A stretch of 11,989 bases of DNA from an uncultured bacterium (GCA_900554385.1 USHE01000049.1:1-11989), one strand, 5' to 3'. Shown: positions 5,750 to 11,989, counted from the first letter of the stretch. Notes: generated by a model from the sequence alone, not told the origin. Numbers and translations: made by a program.

Positions 5750-7084
5750 ATGAATATTACACAGGAATTTGACACAATAGCTGCAATAGCAACCCCGCTC
5801 GGCACAGGAGGGGTTGGTGTTATTAGAATTTCAGGCGATTCTGCTTTTGAAATTACAGAAAAAATCTTCTCTAAAAAAAATCTCGAAGCTGGAAAAATTG
5901 CTCACGGTTGGATTTGTGATAACAATAAAAAAATTGACGAAGTTATCGTTCTTCCGTTCAGAAACCCTCACAGTTATACAGGTGAAGATGTCATCGAGGT
6001 TCACTGCCACGGCGGAATTAATGTTGTGAGAAACATTCTCGATTTAATCCTCAAAAATGGCGCAAGAACTGCCGAAAGAGGTGAATTTACAAAACGCGCT
6101 TTCTTAAATAAAAAACTCGATTTATCTCAAGCTGAAGCCGTTGCTGACTTAATCCACGCTAAAACAAGAAATTTCGCGGTGCAATCCGCCAAAAATCTTT
6201 CCGGAGTTCTGGGTGAAAAAATTAGCAAAATTAAAAAAGAAATTTTTGAAACTTTGTCAAAAATTATTGCGGGAATCGATTTTCCGGAAGATGTTGCCGA
6301 ACCTGAATATTCATACCTTATTCAAAGTTTTGAGCATTCGTTGAAGGAAATAGACGGAATTTTATCCTGTGCTAAATCCTCGGATATTCTGCGTCAAGGG
6401 GTTAAGATTGCAATTGTCGGGAAGCCAAATGTCGGAAAATCTTCGCTCTTTAACAAACTTCTAAACGTCGAACGTGCAATCGTTACCGATATCGCAGGCA
6501 CTACTCGTGATGTTATTAAAGAAAATCTCGATTGGGATGTTGCTATTACACTGATTGATACCGCTGGAATACGTGACAACGAAGAAGTCGGTAAGGTCGA
6601 AGAAATCGGCATTGAATACTCCAAACAATCTGCAGATGAAGCGGATTTGGTTCTATTTATCTACGACGCTCACCGTGGTATGGATGATGAAGACAATGCC
6701 ATCCTCGATTTAATAAAAAATAAAAATCACCTAGTAATCGCAAATAAATGCGACTTAATCGAAAAACCGGCAGAAGGTGCTATCAATATTTCGGTTGAAA
6801 CAGGTGCAGGAATTGAAGATTTAAAAAATAAAATAAAAGAAATTGTATGTAATTTCTCATCAGAAGACACTGAATTTATCACTAACAAACGTCAGCAAGA
6901 CTGCCTTTACAAGTGCCGTGAAAGTCTTGAACAGGCTCTTAGTGCTGCAAAAATCGGCGAATTACAGGACTTAATTTCAATAGATTTAAAATCAGCGCTG
7001 TTATTTTTGGACGAAATTACCGGAGAAGTAATCACTGACGAAATTCTGGAAAACATTTTCAGCCATTTCTGTATAGGGAAATAG
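5750..7084 (+). CDS. mnmE: tRNA uridine-5-carboxymethylaminomethyl modification GTPase MnmE (TrmE)
   Basis: 444 residues, close to the usual 450-460. With MnmG, the family makes the 5-carboxymethylaminomethyl group at wobble uridine 34 of certain tRNAs, using a tetrahydrofolate-bound one-carbon unit and GTP hydrolysis in the cytoplasm. The N-terminal folate-binding domain opens with TIAAIATPLGTGGVGVIRIS (9-28) and contains HSYTGEDVIEVHCHGG (74-89). The helical domain contains RGEFTKRAFLNKKLDLSQAE (110-129). The inserted G domain has G1 GKPNVGKSS (224-232), G2 GTTRD (250-254), G3 DTAG (270-273) and G4 NKCD (332-335). The protein ends in the diagnostic CIGK, with the conserved Cys441. Everything needed for activity appears intact. 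The start has no Shine-Dalgarno and appears leaderless. The 3' end overlaps the leftward 70-residue gene by 26 bp. No mnmG is in the window. Confidence 0.98.
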   Translation: MNITQEFDTIAAIATPLGTGGVGVIRISGDSAFEITEKIFSKKNLEAGKIAHGWICDNNKKIDEVIVLPFRNPHSYTGEDVIEVHCHGGINVVRNILDLILKNGARTAERGEFTKRAFLNKKLDLSQAEAVADLIHAKTRNFAVQSAKNLSGVLGEKISKIKKEIFETLSKIIAGIDFPEDVAEPEYSYLIQSFEHSLKEIDGILSCAKSSDILRQGVKIAIVGKPNVGKSSLFNKLLNVERAIVTDIAGTTRDVIKENLDWDVAITLIDTAGIRDNEEVGKVEEIGIEYSKQSADEADLVLFIYDAHRGMDDEDNAILDLIKNKNHLVIANKCDLIEKPAEGAINISVETGAGIEDLKNKIKEIVCNFSSEDTEFITNKRQQDCLYKCRESLEQALSAAKIGELQDLISIDLKSALLFLDEITGEVITDEILENIFSHFCIGK

Positions 7085-7271
7085 AATATTCGTCAATAAT
7101 ATTATAGATTTTTCTTTGCTGTTCAATCAGGATAGAGCAAAGCTTTTCAAGGTAATCTGTATCGGAGCGTGTTTGAGAACAGTAGTTGAGAGCGTCGTGC
7201 AGAGCCTGAGAGAGGCACATAGCGACAGAGAGTTCCGCCTGAATTTCATCAAAAGTCGTTTTTAAATACAT
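7059..7271 (-). CDS. Small helical protein of unknown function, 70 residues
   Basis: The family is not recognised. The sequence is almost entirely amphipathic helix (FDEIQAELSVAMCLSQALHD, then DYLEKLCSILIEQQRKIYNI), with three cysteines and no membrane segment. It would suit a two-helix antiparallel hairpin or a small oligomer. It is supported as real by an AAGGA Shine-Dalgarno (7280-7284) eight bases before ATG and by a good promoter at 7301-7330. Its last eight codons and stop overlap the 3' end of mnmE on the opposite strand, so the two convergent transcripts share 26 bp and neither has a visible terminator between them. Confidence 0.7.
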   Translation of the reverse strand: MYLKTTFDEIQAELSVAMCLSQALHDALNYCSQTRSDTDYLEKLCSILIEQQRKIYNIIDEYSISLYRNG

Positions 7272-7300
7272 AATTTTATTCCTTATAGAATAAAATTTAT

Positions 7301-7330
7301 ATTATATTTTTTATTAAATCAACTAATCAA
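7301..7330 (-). promoter_or_regulatory. Promoter of the 70-residue protein gene
   Basis: On the minus strand TTGATT (7325-7330) and a perfect TATAAT (7301-7306) are separated by 18 bp, 30 bases upstream of the start codon. Confidence 0.65.
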
Positions 7331-7361
7331 AATTATCAAAAAGATAAACAGACTTATCATC

Positions 7362-7406
7362 GTTCACTTTTTCTTTTTAATTGCAACGTAAAAAGAAAAA
7401 GTGAAC
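7362..7406. repeat. 18-bp perfect inverted repeat
   Basis: GTTCACTTTTTCTTTTTA (7362-7379) is exactly complementary to 7389-7406, around a 9-base loop. AAAAAGAAAAA recurs at 7409-7419. The hairpin is not followed by a T-run on either strand, so it is not a standard terminator. It could be an end of a repeat element or an RNA 3' processing structure. Confidence 0.8.
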
Positions 7407-7466
7407 CGAAAAAGAAAAACAAGCAGAAATACAGCGTCGCAAAGCGCCGCATACCAAATGGCTATT

Positions 7467-7487
7467 GTGAAAAGCTGAGCTTTTCAC
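7467..7487. repeat. 21-base palindrome
   Basis: GTGAAAAGCT and AGCTTTTCAC are perfect complements around a single central G. In RNA it would form an approximately 8-bp hairpin with a 5-base loop. In DNA it could be a dyad binding site. Confidence 0.7.
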
Positions 7488-7596
7488 CCCTTAAGCTCGC
7501 TATTATGCTTTGCATACGCTCGCTCAATAACAATCCATTTAATAACGCTCAACGCTCTTAATTCAAATTCTCGCCGAATTTGTTTAGGGAGTTAAG

Positions 7597-7630
7597 AAAG
7601 CTCTAAAGGTCTCCACCCTTTAGGGCTTTT
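7597..7630. terminator. Terminator-like hairpin
   Basis: AAAGCTCTAAAGG (7597-7609) pairs with CCTTTAGGGCTTT (7617-7629) with one G-U wobble, loop TCTCCAC, then TTTTCCC on the plus strand. The T-run is short. No rightward gene ends just before it, so it may instead be the 5' hairpin of a leftward RNA started at 7643-7670. Confidence 0.45.
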
Positions 7631-7642
7631 CCCTATACTATA

Positions 7643-7670
7643 ATTATAACGTATTTTTGTACTTTGTCAA
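7643..7670 (-). promoter_or_regulatory. Consensus leftward promoter with no adjacent gene
   Basis: On the minus strand a perfect TTGACA (7665-7670) and a perfect TATAAT (7643-7648) are spaced by 16 bp. It is the best promoter in the window. Transcription would begin near 7636 and run into the structured block, about 365 bases before the next leftward start codon. Confidence 0.7.
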
Positions 7671-7703
7671 TCCTGAACAGACAACTACTGTACACTAGCG
7701 AGC

Positions 7704-7923
7704 AAATCCGCCTCTTGGATTTGCTCCTCGCTCGCCGAGTTTCGCCTTTGGAGCGTTGCTCCTGTCGGCTTCATCTGCTCGCTTGCCGGACTCGCTTCGC
7801 TACGTCCATACACAAATCCGCCTCTTGGATTTGCTCCTCGCTCGCCGAGTTTCGCCTTTGGAGCGTTGCTCCTGTCGGCTTCATCTGCTCGCTTGCCGGA
7901 CTCGCTTCGCTGCGTCCGTACGC
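7704..7923. repeat. Two tandem copies of a 110-bp GC-rich repeat, plus the start of a third
   Basis: Copies lie at 7704-7813 and 7814-7923 and differ at only three positions near their ends (each A in copy 1, G in copy 2). AAATCCGC then begins again at 7924. Each copy holds a CAAATCC/GGATTTG hairpin with loop GCCTCTT and a GGAGC/GCTCC hairpin, with repeated CTCGC motifs. It is far richer in G+C than its surroundings. The 110-bp unit is not a multiple of three and frames through it give repetitive basic sequence, so I do not treat it as coding. It resembles an intergenic palindromic repeat family. Confidence 0.88.
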
Positions 7924-7931
7924 AAATCCGC

Positions 7932-7959
7932 TTGACATTTTTCAAAAAATCATTAAAAT
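7932..7959 (+). promoter_or_regulatory. Promoter of the EF-hand gene
   Basis: A perfect TTGACA (7932-7937) and TAAAAT (7954-7959) are spaced by 16 bp, immediately after the tandem repeat. The leader is about 25 bases and includes AGAGGAG (7977-7983), seven bases before the ATG at 7991. Confidence 0.7.
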
Positions 7960-7990
7960 AGTCATGAGCTAAATTAAGAGGAGCTATATT

Positions 7991-8554
7991 ATGGCGAAAT
8001 TAAACGGCAGTTCACTGCTTTCAGGTATATACGCAGGTTTAACCAATACATATTCATATCTCGCAAGCCAAAATCCCGATGGAGTCACGCTTGAAAGTAT
8101 CAATAAAGCAAAAACAGATTCAACAAAAAACCAATATCTTAACCAGACTTTTGCTTCTTACTTACAAACAAATTTCGGGTCAATAGACAAAGACAACGAT
8201 GGAATTATCTCATCTGAAGAAATGAATAATCTGACAAATCGTATGTCCGCACAAGGGCTTACTAAAGAAGAACTTACTCAAATGTACGCCTCGGGAGCAA
8301 GCGGACTTTCTACGGATACGATTAACAATATCCTTGAACACTTTGATGAAATGGACACAAACCACGACGGACGAATTACCAGTGCGGAAATTTCAGCATA
8401 TAATGTTAATTCAGCCAGAATGGAAAAAGAAGACGAATTTAACAACAAATTTGCAACAAACATGTCCGTTTTTTATGGAAGCGAAAGTTCAGCCACTGAC
8501 GGAACTTACAGTATGTTGAGTTATAAATACAAAAGCAAAAATTCCAATTCCTAA
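7991..8554 (+). CDS. EF-hand calcium-binding protein
   Basis: 187 residues with two canonical 12-residue EF-hand loops: DKDNDGIISSEE (66-77) and DTNHDGRITSAE (122-133). Each has Asp or Asn at positions 1, 3 and 5, Gly at 6, Ile at 8 and Glu at 12, so both should bind calcium. Helical flanks such as LNQTFASYLQTNFGSI and INNILEHFDEM complete the E and F helices. The pair spacing of about 56 residues is that of a calmodulin-like lobe with an insertion (LTKEELTQMYASGASGLST). The N-terminal 40 residues are mildly hydrophobic and Ser/Tyr-rich, with no clear signal peptide. The C-terminus is Ser/Lys/Asn-rich and probably disordered. No partner is evident. It could be a calcium sensor or buffer. Confidence 0.9.
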   Translation: MAKLNGSSLLSGIYAGLTNTYSYLASQNPDGVTLESINKAKTDSTKNQYLNQTFASYLQTNFGSIDKDNDGIISSEEMNNLTNRMSAQGLTKEELTQMYASGASGLSTDTINNILEHFDEMDTNHDGRITSAEISAYNVNSARMEKEDEFNNKFATNMSVFYGSESSATDGTYSMLSYKYKSKNSNS

Positions 8555-8600
8555 TATATTCTTAGTAACAGCACTATGTGCAAGAAAAAGGGAAGATTTT

Positions 8601-8638
8601 AATAAGACACATCTTATAAAAGATATGTCTTATTTTTT
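8601..8638 (+). terminator. Rho-independent terminator after the EF-hand gene
   Basis: AATAAGACACATCTT (8601-8615) pairs with 8620-8634 with one C-A mismatch around loop ATAA, followed by a T-run (8633-8638). It lies between the convergent EF-hand and 990-residue genes. The T-run is better rightward. Confidence 0.85.
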
Positions 8639-8688
8639 ATAAATTAACTTGTTTTATACCCGCTGCGCTGTATACGTACGCTAATTCG

Positions 8689-11661
8689 CTAATCAAATTT
8701 TCCCTTTTTTGTACTTTTTATTGTAGCAAGAATTAATTCGTCACAATTTTTCAGTTCTTCCTGTTTCTGCGGAGTTTGACGAGCTTTCCATTCTTGAAGT
8801 TCTTTTCTGAAAGTTTCGCCGTCTACAAGACAATTACCTGTGCCGACAAGATGAGAATATTTCTGAGTAAATTCCCTATTAAAATCTGCATAAGCATCAG
8901 TAATTAAATCAGAAACTGTCAGAGCATTCGTCAAAATAGTCTGCATATCCTGTTCTACCATATTACGCATTCTTGGAGAAATATCTCTTGCATTTTGTAG
9001 AGCAATCTTGCCTGTTCTCGCTCCCTGCCCCATAACTTTTACCATAGCTTCTGCAAGCCCTGTTGCACTTTCTAAGTCAGCAGAAATCCCGTAAGAACCA
9101 TCCATTCCGTAGAAAGCTTTTTCCGCAGAATGACCCCCGTATGAACAAACTATATTTGAAAACAGTTTTTCAAAAGAGTGTTCCTGATTTTTGTCCTCTC
9201 CGTGGTACACTGCACCGCCATATACCCCGCGCGGATCAAGGGTTATAAAATTAACTCTATCAGGAAGCTGCCAAGGTGTTCCGTATTTTTTTATAAGATT
9301 ACTCATTACTTCCAAATTTGTAGCATGCCCGCACTCGTGGGATGTTACGATTTCTTTTTCATGTTCGTTAATTCTGTTTGTTGAAGGTCTGCCTGTTGTA
9401 ATCTGAAGATATGCTTCTGTAAAATCTCCTTTAGTAACAGCTTTATGACCTCTTTCCATCGCAACAGATTGTGCTTTTTTCACGATATTTTTCAAATATA
9501 TGTGAGGAAAATAGTTTGTTATATGGGCAGTAAAATCAATTATTTCTCGTTGTTCCTGCGGAGTTCCGGCAAGTTTCATTTTTGATTTTTTAATAGTATC
9601 AGCAATGACATCGGCTCTTTCTTTTTCGTTAAAGGCTGGTGAAGAAACTTCTATGCTATCAACAAATTTGAAAGACTTCATCGCAGCTTCACCGATAAAT
9701 TGCGGACTTGAAACTGAACCCATTACAAGAATATTAAGTCCTGCTTTTTCTGCTTTATCCATTTCTCTTAAAAGTTGTGCCATTGCTTTTTGGTGGTATT
9801 GGGAAATAAGTTCTCCTATAGAAAAATATTCAAAATTTTCAATAAACAGAACTGCAGACTTATTTGCATTTGCTTCAGCCTGTGTCGCAACTAATGAAAA
9901 TAATTTTTTCATGGAAGCTTCCGGAGAAAGTCCTGCGCCGCCCATAATGCCAACTTCTTTTGTACCAAAGTCCATTGTATTCATTTCAATATAAGGAACT
10001 TTTGCATCACCTGCGATTGCCTGGGCTGTAAAACGTCGTCCGCCGCCGGCTGAACCGTCTTGTGAATATATGATTACTCCTTTTGTTCCCATTTTATTGG
10101 ATTTAATTTGTTTCACAAGAGAAAGTGCTTCTTTTTTGGTCGAATCTTTACCAACCATTTGCTTTATGGATTTTCCCGTATCAAAGACAACTTCAATCGA
10201 GCTATCGTCATTTCCTTTTTTAAACAAATTCGTAGCTTCTTTTACGTAATTGGCAACATCTTTTTCGTTAATATCACGTTTATCAATATTGTAAGACACT
10301 ATATGTTTCATCAGTTTGAGAGTTTTGTCAGGGAAAGCTCCATCCAATTGTGCTGAAGCTTCGATAACTTTGTCTATTGCGCTTTTTGTGAAAGGTTTTT
10401 TAATATCTTTCATCAATTCGGGATTTTCTCTAAACGATTTAATCATCTGTTTTGTACTCAATGCAGGAACAGAGAGTTCCTCAAAATCTTTAAATCCATA
10501 AGAAATATTCGGCTGTAAAATACCATAGTAATTATCTTTTGTGTCATACATTACAAATTTGATATTCGGAGGCTGATTTACAAGCATCTGGACAAACGGT
10601 GCAGGAACTGAATAAGTCCCTTGCGCAAGCTGTTCCGGTTCTGATGAATTTATCATAAGATTCAGAGGATTTAAAATAATAACATGCTGATTTTGCTTAT
10701 CTTTTTCAAGCTGTGCAATCACATGAGCCAGATAAACATCGTTGACTTGTTTATTAAATTCGGTTATTTTTACTTTTTTATTAAACCCTGACTTTTCCGC
10801 AACTTTTTGGATAGTATTTATAAAATACTCAGGGTCATCTTTATTTGCATCATAAGTTACAAAGATATTTGTACCCAGTGCAAGATTTTTCAATACATTA
10901 CCTGCCTTTTGTTCGTACTCACTAAAAGAAGAACGCTTTGCCGCAAGTTTGTCATTAAGCATTAATTCTTTATCAACATTCATCAAAAACTTCGTTGTAA
11001 CTTCTGAAATTTCGCTAACCGGTGAATTATACGCACCGCTTACGAGAACATAAGGTGAAACTTCATTAAGTTTATCCTCTTTCAACATACTCCATACGGA
11101 ATCCACAAGATCATCCGACATATTAATTTCCGCATTTTCTTTTGTTTTTGCAGGACGATTAATCTCTAAAAGCTTGTCGATTTTCTCAATTTCCTGTTTC
11201 AAAACAGGAACAATTTTCTTACGATTTTCAGGCTTTTTAAATGCAGTATTCACAGATTCATAAGTAATTATCATAGCCAGAGGAGGTTGATCTTCCGGAA
11301 CAAAATCTTTTTTACCGCTATCCAAATCATGTATATAATCTAAGGTTTCATTCAGAGAACGTTTCATAACATGGAGAACTGTAACCTCGTCATAACCTGT
11401 TTCTTTTGCAGATTCTGTCAGTTTTTTCATAATGGTTTTCGACGGCGTTGTCATAAAAAATTCCACCTGTTCAGCTTTTGACATAGTTTTGCCGGACTGC
11501 TGTTTACCTGTAAAAGACGGAACATAATAATTCTTCAACAACTCAGGATTTAGATGTTTATCAAAATTTTGTTCATTTTTAAACTCCTTATCTTTGGGCT
11601 GTTGATTATACAAGTGCCTGTTAGATGAGCCTTTTAAATCCAAACCTACTTTATTTATCAT
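8689..11661 (-). CDS. Soluble Clp/FtsH-like chimera: degenerate AAA modules with an intact M41-type zinc peptidase
   Basis: 990 residues. After a polar tail with PSFTGK (48-53), residues about 75-110 (LTESAKETGYDEVTVLHVMK) resemble half of a Clp N-domain. Residues about 255-475 resemble the first Clp AAA domain and its lid: HVIILNPLNLMI (326-337) stands at Walker B, and AFPDKTLKLMKHI (442-454) matches the lid PDKAIDLID region. No Walker A is visible there. Residues about 480-760 follow FtsH: AIAGDAKVPYIEM (548-560) matches the FtsH AGEA.VPF region. However, GSAGGGRR (536-543) replaces GPPGTGKT, IEN (607-609) replaces IDE, and Lys662 and Lys665 stand at the two arginines of the second region of homology. 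Residues about 765-940 are an M41 peptidase with HECGH (775-779) and the third zinc ligand Asp862 in SADLESATGLAEAMV, plus GGHSAEKAFYG (842-852). It lacks FtsH's transmembrane helices. The Shine-Dalgarno AGGAG is eight bases before ATG. Confidence 0.88.
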   Translation of the reverse strand: MINKVGLDLKGSSNRHLYNQQPKDKEFKNEQNFDKHLNPELLKNYYVPSFTGKQQSGKTMSKAEQVEFFMTTPSKTIMKKLTESAKETGYDEVTVLHVMKRSLNETLDYIHDLDSGKKDFVPEDQPPLAMIITYESVNTAFKKPENRKKIVPVLKQEIEKIDKLLEINRPAKTKENAEINMSDDLVDSVWSMLKEDKLNEVSPYVLVSGAYNSPVSEISEVTTKFLMNVDKELMLNDKLAAKRSSFSEYEQKAGNVLKNLALGTNIFVTYDANKDDPEYFINTIQKVAEKSGFNKKVKITEFNKQVNDVYLAHVIAQLEKDKQNQHVIILNPLNLMINSSEPEQLAQGTYSVPAPFVQMLVNQPPNIKFVMYDTKDNYYGILQPNISYGFKDFEELSVPALSTKQMIKSFRENPELMKDIKKPFTKSAIDKVIEASAQLDGAFPDKTLKLMKHIVSYNIDKRDINEKDVANYVKEATNLFKKGNDDSSIEVVFDTGKSIKQMVGKDSTKKEALSLVKQIKSNKMGTKGVIIYSQDGSAGGGRRFTAQAIAGDAKVPYIEMNTMDFGTKEVGIMGGAGLSPEASMKKLFSLVATQAEANANKSAVLFIENFEYFSIGELISQYHQKAMAQLLREMDKAEKAGLNILVMGSVSSPQFIGEAAMKSFKFVDSIEVSSPAFNEKERADVIADTIKKSKMKLAGTPQEQREIIDFTAHITNYFPHIYLKNIVKKAQSVAMERGHKAVTKGDFTEAYLQITTGRPSTNRINEHEKEIVTSHECGHATNLEVMSNLIKKYGTPWQLPDRVNFITLDPRGVYGGAVYHGEDKNQEHSFEKLFSNIVCSYGGHSAEKAFYGMDGSYGISADLESATGLAEAMVKVMGQGARTGKIALQNARDISPRMRNMVEQDMQTILTNALTVSDLITDAYADFNREFTQKYSHLVGTGNCLVDGETFRKELQEWKARQTPQKQEELKNCDELILATIKSTKKGKFD

Positions 11662-11701
11662 TAACCATTCTCCTAATTTCTAATCCGGTATCGCCTTCTG
11701 T

Positions 11702-11728
11702 GCCTCGCCTCTGCGAGCCATGCGAGGC
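11702..11728. repeat. GC-rich inverted repeat in the divergent gap
   Basis: GCCTCGC (11702-11708) and GCGAGGC (11722-11728) form a 7-bp stem with a 13-base loop. An overlapping GAGCC/GGCTC pair offers an alternative fold. It lies 40 bases upstream of the 990-residue gene, within its probable leader or promoter. Confidence 0.5.
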
Positions 11729-11750
11729 TCACCTTTTCGACAGCCACTTC

Positions 11751-11783
11751 AAATTTTCGCTCACGATGCTTTTACGAAAATTT
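11751..11783. repeat. 9-bp inverted repeat, AAATTTTCG/CGAAAATTT
   Basis: AAATTTTCG (11751-11759) is the exact complement of CGAAAATTT (11775-11783), with a 15-base loop. The right arm overlaps a short palindrome CGAAAATTTTTCG. It lies in the gap between the divergent 990-residue and right-edge genes, where regulatory dyads would be expected. I could not identify a good promoter for the 990-residue gene in this 246-base gap. Confidence 0.5.
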
Positions 11784-11892
11784 TTCGGACAATATATCTT
11801 TATTCTATCTATTAAACCTCGAAAACACATCTTTTTGCTACATCTGTAATGAAAATTTACAATTAATACAAATTTGCCAGTATTGTATTTTA

Positions 11893-11901
11893 TGCTAAAA
11901 T
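11893..11901 (+). promoter_or_regulatory. Extended -10 promoter at the right edge, leaderless layout
   Basis: TGCTAAAAT, six bases (TCAGGT), then ATG at 11908. It is the fifth case in the window of TGn, a -10 hexamer, six bases and ATG. Confidence 0.55.
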
Positions 11902-11907
11902 TCAGGT

Positions 11908-11970
11908 ATGACGGTTAGAGAGTGGATATTTAATAAAAATGAAATAAGTGAAAAATCTTTGTTAAAATGA
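11908..11970 (+). CDS. 20-codon frame at the right edge: leader peptide or frameshifted gene start
   Basis: The frame reads MTVREWIFNKNEISEKSLLK and stops at TGA. That stop overlaps a new ATG as ATGA (11967-11970), from which MITGISW continues to the window edge. Either this is a leaderless short peptide translationally coupled to a downstream gene, or one base is missing in the AAAA run at 11964-11967. In the second case the joined N-terminus (SLLKMITGISW) would loosely resemble the LL..V.G.SR region near the start of PrmC-type release-factor methyltransferases. That family link is weak. Confidence 0.35.
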   Translation: MTVREWIFNKNEISEKSLLK

Positions 11971-11989
11971 TTACTGGTATCTCGTGGAA

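Larger units (their letters stand above)
7272..7663. other. Gene-free structured intergenic block
   Basis: I see no convincing protein gene here. From left to right it holds: the promoter of the 70-residue gene; an 18-bp inverted repeat (7362-7406); a 21-base palindrome (7467-7487) and a TATGC/GCATA hairpin (7504-7516), enclosed by pairing of AAATGG (7456-7461) with CCATTT (7535-7540); a CAAATTC/GAATTTG hairpin (7564-7582); and a 13-bp stem (7597-7629) bracketed by TTTAGGGA and TTCCCTA-type complements. A perfect leftward promoter sits at its right end (7643-7670). The block could encode a structured leftward RNA, form a long 5' leader for the 70-residue gene, or be a dispersed palindromic repeat. 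One wobble pair (7462/7530) works only in leftward RNA and another (7602/7624) only in rightward RNA, so the strand is unresolved. Confidence 0.5.

Noticed and set aside
7362..7406. Terminator for the leftward transcript from 7643-7670
   Set aside because: The 18-bp hairpin is not followed by a T-run on the minus strand, so I list it only as an inverted repeat.
7704..7930. CRISPR-like array
   Set aside because: The units are adjacent 110-bp copies without unique spacers, there are only two of them, and no cas genes are present.
7664..7972. Open frames on both strands through the 110-bp repeat (about 102 and 86 codons)
   Set aside because: The protein sequences simply translate the tandem repeat in shifting phases, lack ribosome binding sites and have odd basic composition. 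The DNA repeat explains them.
9605..9994. 129-codon rightward open frame
   Set aside because: It is antisense to the FtsH-like module of the 990-residue gene, whose conserved motifs establish the true coding strand.
11625..11849. 74-codon rightward frame
   Set aside because: It overlaps the start and Shine-Dalgarno of the 990-residue gene and the inverted repeats of the divergent gap, with no start signal of its own.

Overview
The window is AT-rich DNA from a bacterium, with densely packed genes on both strands and short intergenic gaps. Lineage is inferred, not proven. The low GC, mnmE, the short polar N-terminal tails (one containing PSFTGK) on otherwise ordinary enzyme folds, and the mix of leaderless and Shine-Dalgarno starts would fit a gut Melainabacteria/Gastranaerophilales-like genome. 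No rRNA, tRNA, CRISPR array, integrase or transposase was seen.

Layout. A leftward TPR-repeat gene runs off the left edge (1-1149). Divergent from it is an aldose 1-epimerase-like gene with an N-terminal extension (1288-2517). An unrecognised polar 218-residue protein follows (2624-3280), with a hairpin over its ribosome binding site and a strong terminator after it. Next come two tandem paralogous three-helix membrane proteins (3366-3701, 3723-4064), each with its own promoter, closed by a 15-bp terminator. A leftward 460-residue protein of unknown function (4094-5476) has a long 5' leader holding a large hairpin and a small overlapping frame. mnmE (5750-7084) runs rightward and overlaps, tail to tail, a leftward 70-residue helical protein (7059-7271). 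The gap 7272-7990 has no convincing gene. It holds large inverted repeats, a fully consensus leftward promoter and two copies of a 110-bp GC-rich repeat. After it come an EF-hand protein (7991-8554) and, facing it, a 990-residue leftward protein (8689-11661). At the right edge a promoter and a 20-codon frame begin a further rightward gene or gene pair.

Two results stand out. First, the 990-residue protein looks like a soluble chimera: a Clp-type N-domain and first AAA-like domain, then an FtsH-type AAA module, then an M41 zinc peptidase. Both ATPase modules lack the usual nucleotide-handling residues, while the zinc ligands are intact. Second, five genes share one start layout: an extended -10 (TGn then a TATAAT-like hexamer), exactly six bases, then ATG. 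That geometry places transcription start at the A of the ATG, so these mRNAs should be leaderless. Six other genes use ordinary Shine-Dalgarno leaders.

The genes do not form one pathway. They are mostly single-gene transcription units: sugar metabolism (epimerase), tRNA modification (MnmE), calcium binding (EF-hand), probable proteolysis (M41 chimera) and several lineage-specific proteins of unknown role.
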